A stretch of 64,000 bases of DNA from Cyclina sinensis (Eukaryota > Mollusca > Bivalvia > Venerida > Veneridae): positions 25,138,824 through 25,202,823 of the forward strand of contig JAAONU010000001.1 of NCBI GenBank assembly GCA_012932295.1, given 5' to 3'. Within the stretch, counting starts at the first letter, position 1, and every line of letters starts with the position of its first letter. The position numbers and the translations under genes are program-made. This document shows, one piece after another, positions 59,746-64,000 of the stretch. Below the pieces are notes generated by a model. That model saw only the letters and a program-made list of their open reading frames with translations. It was not told the DNA's origin and did no database searches.

Positions 59746-60239
59746 CTTGTTAATCAGGGGTTCCACTAACTTCTGATTTCAGGAAGTACCATACTTCCAC
59801 CAGGTCTAAATTTTTGGAAGTACCATCTCGCGTTTTAGGAAGTATATCTGACCAATCAAGTATAACAGGCAATACCTTTGTTTTATCACCATCAGCAGCA
59901 GCAACAGCAGTAGCAGCAGAAGCATCATGTTATATTATTGTTAAGTAATAGTCAAGAAACATTGAAAAAAAAAAGTCAAATATTTCAGAACACAATTTAT
60001 TGAGAAAAGAAATTAAATACATGTACATGCATAGACAATAAATAAACATTATCTGTAATTCCAACATAATATTAGTACCAAAGTTATCAGCACATTTAAG
60101 TTCTTACATGTACATCATAACATGTGACTTGACTATTTACTTCTCTTTAGCATATAACAAACTCTTCTTTAAACTGTTTCTTATAAAACAAATAGTATAC
60201 GTTAAGCAGCAGCATGTTTGCTTTAAATACAGTACAAAA

Positions 60240-60440
60240 ACCTTGAGATGTTTTCTTTAGCCTAAACTAAATGAATTATTGTTTTTTCTTCTGCTCAGAC
60301 TCGATGCCATCCGACTCGGAATCAAGTTTTTGTTTCTTAGAATTTGTGCTTCTAACGCCGACATCGAAGAGCAAAAGTTGTTTCAGCACTTGCTCCATTG
60401 CGAATTTCAGCAGAACAATCATATTCACAAGCCTCAGTAT
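60240..60440 (-). pseudogene. Short C-terminal-like frame inside the hAT-like element
   Basis: The minus-strand frame reads MEQVLKQLLLFDVGVRSTN then SKKQKLDSESDGIESEQKKK and stop, with a nuclear-localisation-like KKQK and an acidic stretch. It may be the end of a protein carried by the element. No family is recognised. Confidence 0.25.
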
Positions 60441-60723
60441 ATAAAAATATATGTGCAGATTTATTATTTTACTTTTTAGATGAAAATTATAAATCGTTTA
60501 TCTTTCTTGTAAATTTTATTTGAATGGAAGCATGTCGCGATGTGCTATTGTTCTTTTCCCAAAGCATTGTTCATTTAGTTTTGCGCAACAAACATGTTTT
60601 TCTGTTTACAAAGTTTTTTAAAGTTTAAATTCATTGCCATTCAGCAGCAATCAGCATTTACTCAATTAATCTTCAGTCAGCCTTCAGTTATCACTTAAAC
60701 AAGTCATTTAATCGCTGTCAGTT

Positions 60724-60954
60724 ATGGCGGGAAGAGACAATCGCGCCACTTTATATACCAGTTATGCCATTTACTTGAATTCGATAAGACGTATTGAGGG
60801 AAAGCAAGTAGCGTCTAATTGTTTAAAGGAAATAGGGCGGAGATTAACCGTTTCAATTTATCGTGAAATTGATAAGACATTTGGAGGCGGAGTTAAAGAT
60901 TGGGGTGCTGGTGTACATTTGCTTATGCTGTTTTGGCCATATACTTTTTGTTTT
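60724..60954 (+). pseudogene. Exon-like frame inside the hAT-like element
   Basis: An ATG (MAGRDNRATLYTSYAIYLNS onward) stays open for about 77 codons up to a good donor GTAAGTACT near 60955. It runs opposite to the frame at 60240-60440. No domain is recognised, so it may be a captured fragment or chance. Confidence 0.25.
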
Positions 60955-61059
60955 GTAAGTACTCAGGACGTCTTTAAGGTTTCATTTCAACATACAGGTC
61001 GGAATTTCGGGCATAATTTACAGCCATAGGGCCACTAGCGGAACCCCTGGTTAATTAGT

Positions 61060-62420
61060 GCAAACAATGCAGTGTACTCATGGTCAGCACTGTTCTGTTT
61101 GTGGATTTGTTATTTATACTTATATAATTTGGTCTTTCCAAATCAACTGATAGTGATGTCGAATTCAGAAATTTATTAAGATGAAGATTAATGATTTGTT
61201 CACTTTGAAAAACATCGAGTCAACATTCTAATTCTTAATTTCATTATGTGTAGAGATTAGTATTGTAGGACCTGCTGTTGACCTCTTTATTGATATATGA
61301 AAGTAGTCAGTATTAAACTGTTGAAGTACTGATGTGAAAGTTTTCAGTAAGTTTTAAAGAAAAGAAGTCTTCAGGGATTTCATTTTGTTTTGATGTAGGA
61401 GGGTAAACTTTACAAGTAGCCTCCCTGGCACAAACTCTCAAACATTTGGTCTGGAATGCAGAACTTCTTTAGGACCTTGCCAGTTTCTGTCTGCCATATT
61501 CATAAGTCCAACAGGTTATAGCCAAGACTGAATTTTGATTACTTTCACTCTTGAACAAAAATGAATGAAACCTCTGACAGTCATTTTAGATATACAGTTT
61601 GACTGAATATAGTGTGAATTCAACTATCCAAATATGTCTTTGGTCAAAAAAAAAACAACTTGTAATATTAACTGATAGGTACCTTTCTGAGAATTTGTTT
61701 TGGCTTGAAATTGTGAAAAACTGTTGTGCAGCATTTTCTTCTTTGCACTTTGGTTTATAAATAGAGATGGTCAGATATGTCAAATAATGCAGGCACTGCC
61801 TCCTGGTTAATGACATCTGATTCTGAGATTGTTACGTTTTTTTGAAAAAATGGAATATTACAGTGTTGTTATAAGTTGCATGGCATAGGCAGGCTTTGTA
61901 GCCAGGTAATTTATCAGACTGCCCGGTCATTTTGAAACCCTTGAGCCCTGTAATGGTATCGGTATTACGCTTTGAAGGCACTTTTTGTTTAATCTGTTCA
62001 CCTACATATCTGAAAATAGCTTTGCAAATGTTCATCAACCCTCCTTTCCTCACATAGCTCAATTGTCTGAGAGATATCAGACAAGTATGTTGAGTTGTTG
62101 CTTAGCAAGCAAGATTTTGTCCCAGAGGCTGTAGAGTAAATCCAATACCTGTTTTCCCAGAAAAAAATTAGAGCAGGAACCAATTTATTGGTCTGAGAGA
62201 GAGAAAGATTTAATTTTCACAAGAGATCAAACAGCTGCTGAGCAGACAGTGTCTAGCCTATGTTAAGAGATGAAATAAATCTTGTCAGTTTCAGCCACAG
62301 TTAATTTGATAGTAAGTTTATTAATTACTGTCCATGTAATGAAAAAGTTTAAATTAAAATCAAGGCAGGACAGTTGTACATACGTCATACTGGAGAAAAG
62401 TTGTGAAGTAAGATGAGAGA
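61060..62420. other. Non-coding stretch
   Basis: No supported gene. Overlapping minus-strand open frames at 61832-62183 lie in different frames and have no recognised motif. Confidence 0.4.
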
Positions 62421-62439
62421 ACTCTGGCAGTGTTTTGTT

Positions 62440-62680
62440 CTTAGTTGTTTTTATACCCGTCTACATTGTATGTGGTCGAATGATTAAAGTTGCTGAATTT
62501 AAATCAGGTCGTTGAACCATTTAGCGGATGTCTGCCGCGATATTTGGTGACCATGTCTGCAGCGGGGATCTTCGAAATGCGGTGGATTTGGTCGCATTTT
62601 ATGGAATGGGTAGTCTGTGAAGACCTCAAGGATAATGAGAGTTCCTACTGGCGTGTACTGTACTTAAGGAAGCCTTCTAA
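62440..62680 (+). repeat. Probable tRNA-derived SINE
   Basis: TGGTCGAATGATTAAAGTTG resembles an A box and GGTCGTTGAACCATTT a B box. The body continues with GCGGTGGATTTGGTCGCATT and GTGAAGACCTCAAGGATAAT. The frame 62490-62696 across it is not supported as a gene. Confidence 0.45.
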
Positions 62681-62699
62681 AAAAAGTAATAAGTGAATG

Positions 62700-64000
62700 C
62701 TTACCATTCATGTATCCATATTTTAGTTCACTTCCACTGTGTACTTTTCAATATTTAACGGCTGTCTGTTAAAACTCGTGCTTAAGGTCAAGTCATAAAT
62801 CCAATGTAAAAAGTACAATTAATGTGGAAATTAAGCTGAAGGGAATGGTAGTGTTGATTAAAAAGATCATTTAAACTCCTGTGATATACAGATTTTTGAT
62901 TGGTTAAATAATATAAAACTCCCCAGCCACCAACCCACTTCCCCAAAGAAAAAAAATTGTGACTGAAAAGGAAAATCTGGTCATTTCACCATGGAAATTT
63001 ACTAGTAATTAATGTAAATGATTTTTTAAAACAAAGTTTTACAGTCCGGGACCGATTTTATCTTTTCATCCTTCCAGGCTGTTGATTTTATTTTGTTGAG
63101 GAAGAACAATTTGTCCAGATTATACAACATTAAAGGATTACCATGTTCTCTGTCATCATTTTCCATCTTCTTCTTATTCTTAATTCCCCAGTGTTTCCAG
63201 AAGTCTTACTTAACTGGTATTCTAATACGTTGCTGATATTTCTACTGAAAAAGAAGGCTATCCTGATTTAGATGTAATTTTTGTTGCCAAATACAGACTC
63301 AGAGTTTTGCTAAATGCAGAAGTCAGCATTGATTTCAATTTCTGGTTCTAAATTTGGAAATACAAAAAACAAGTGTCTGTCACATAGCCTCCAGACCTGA
63401 GGAAAGTTGACAAAGATGAATCAGAATATTCAAAGGGATAAGTCTGTTTAATTAGGTGGAGAGTAACAGTTGTATACATGTATGTCAAAGACCTAAAATA
63501 CCACTGATTGGCTACTTGTGTAAATCTCACAAAATGTCAAGGCAGCTGGATAAACTCTTGCAATATCTCATTTGTTTTATATCTTAAATGTCTCAAAAAT
63601 TATTTAATTATGATGAATACTAATTGAATCATGCAATGGAGCATTCATGATACCTTAACCAGAAATGATAAAGTTTTATGCAAAGAGGAAAACCACCTAT
63701 GTGGTAAGAAATGTTTGGAATTTATCAGCATTCCTGAATCTTGACTGTGTAAAAATCAGAACTTCTTCAACATTAAAAAAATTGAGTAAAACTTTTTTCT
63801 TTCATACCAAAATGATCACTTTATAATAATTATGCTGTTGACCTCTAGTAAGGATATTTACAGGTCATTTAGTTTTTGGACAAAATGTTGACTTACAGCA
63901 TTTCTTTGGCTTATTAAAGAGTTTCCAATATGTGGTATATAAGGTCTTTGAATTTATCAACTTTCATACCTAAAAGCCCTTGAAATATGTTGTTTGCAGG
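62700..64000. other. Non-coding stretch at the window end
   Basis: AT-rich; no supported gene, RNA or repeat. Confidence 0.4.

Larger units (their letters stand above)
59755..61049. mobile_element. hAT-like TIR element, 1295 bp, with 6 bp target duplication
   Basis: The left end CAGGGGTTCCACTAA (59755) is matched by the reverse complement of the right end (CAGGGGTTCCGCTAG) with two mismatches. GTTAAT flanks both sides (59749-59754 and 61050-61055). CAGGGG starts are typical of hAT; hAT usually makes 8 bp duplications, but 5-6 bp subgroups are described. The interior holds a CAGCAG-type run (59890-59925) and two short exon-like frames. No intact transposase was seen. Confidence 0.75.

Noticed and set aside
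62490..62696. 68-residue plus-strand open frame as a gene
   Set aside because: It overlaps a tRNA-like SINE body, and alternative frames look equally open.

Overview
The window looks like nuclear DNA of a bivalve mollusc, most likely a heterodont clam. It is AT-rich, has long introns with GT/AG splice sites, and is full of mollusc-style repeats: tandem-core elements with GC-rich inverted ends, (GGAC)n tracts, tRNA-headed SINEs and many short inverted-repeat elements. The organism call is inference from repeat style; no database was searched.

Two protein-coding genes can be reconstructed. (1) A BTB-BACK-Kelch (KLHL-type) gene on the + strand. It has a tiny first coding exon (5187-5229), a 5.6 kb intron, and one large exon (10852-12704) with the rest of the 631-residue protein. 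(2) A tweety-homologue (TTYH) gene on the - strand, 47936 down to 28089. I assembled 14 coding exons whose phases all match, giving 506 codons with five membrane segments, four extracellular-loop cysteines, many N-glycosylation sequons and a cytoplasmic PPxY motif. A possible third gene starts on the + strand near 52036 behind a CRE palindrome, but no second exon was found. Two weak exon-like open stretches lie on the - strand at 53.3-54.0 kb.

Layout: 0-4 kb holds a SINE remnant, a tandem-core element and a broken Jockey/CR1-like reverse transcriptase. 5-12.7 kb is the KLHL gene, whose intron carries several minisatellites. 12.7-22 kb is intergenic, with two related SINEs, a hairpin element and a dead Tc1-like transposase. 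22-24 kb is a long array with a ~145 bp unit. 24-28 kb is the downstream/3'UTR side of TTYH. 28-48 kb is TTYH, with repeat elements in introns 1, 5, 8, 11 and 13. 48-64 kb is mostly non-coding, with a 37 bp-TIR MITE, a ~157 bp array, a 1.3 kb hAT-like TIR element with a 6 bp target duplication, and SINE-like fragments.

The most interesting non-gene signal is that three otherwise unrelated tandem families (30.7, 37.3 and 57.5 kb) share the core TGTGACCTTGACCTT. In the 37 kb family this sits in perfect AGGTCAnnnTGACCT palindromes, the textbook oestrogen-response element, inside a TTYH intron. Two elements (22.2 and 40.2 kb) also have the same ends but different tandem cores, which suggests modular assembly.
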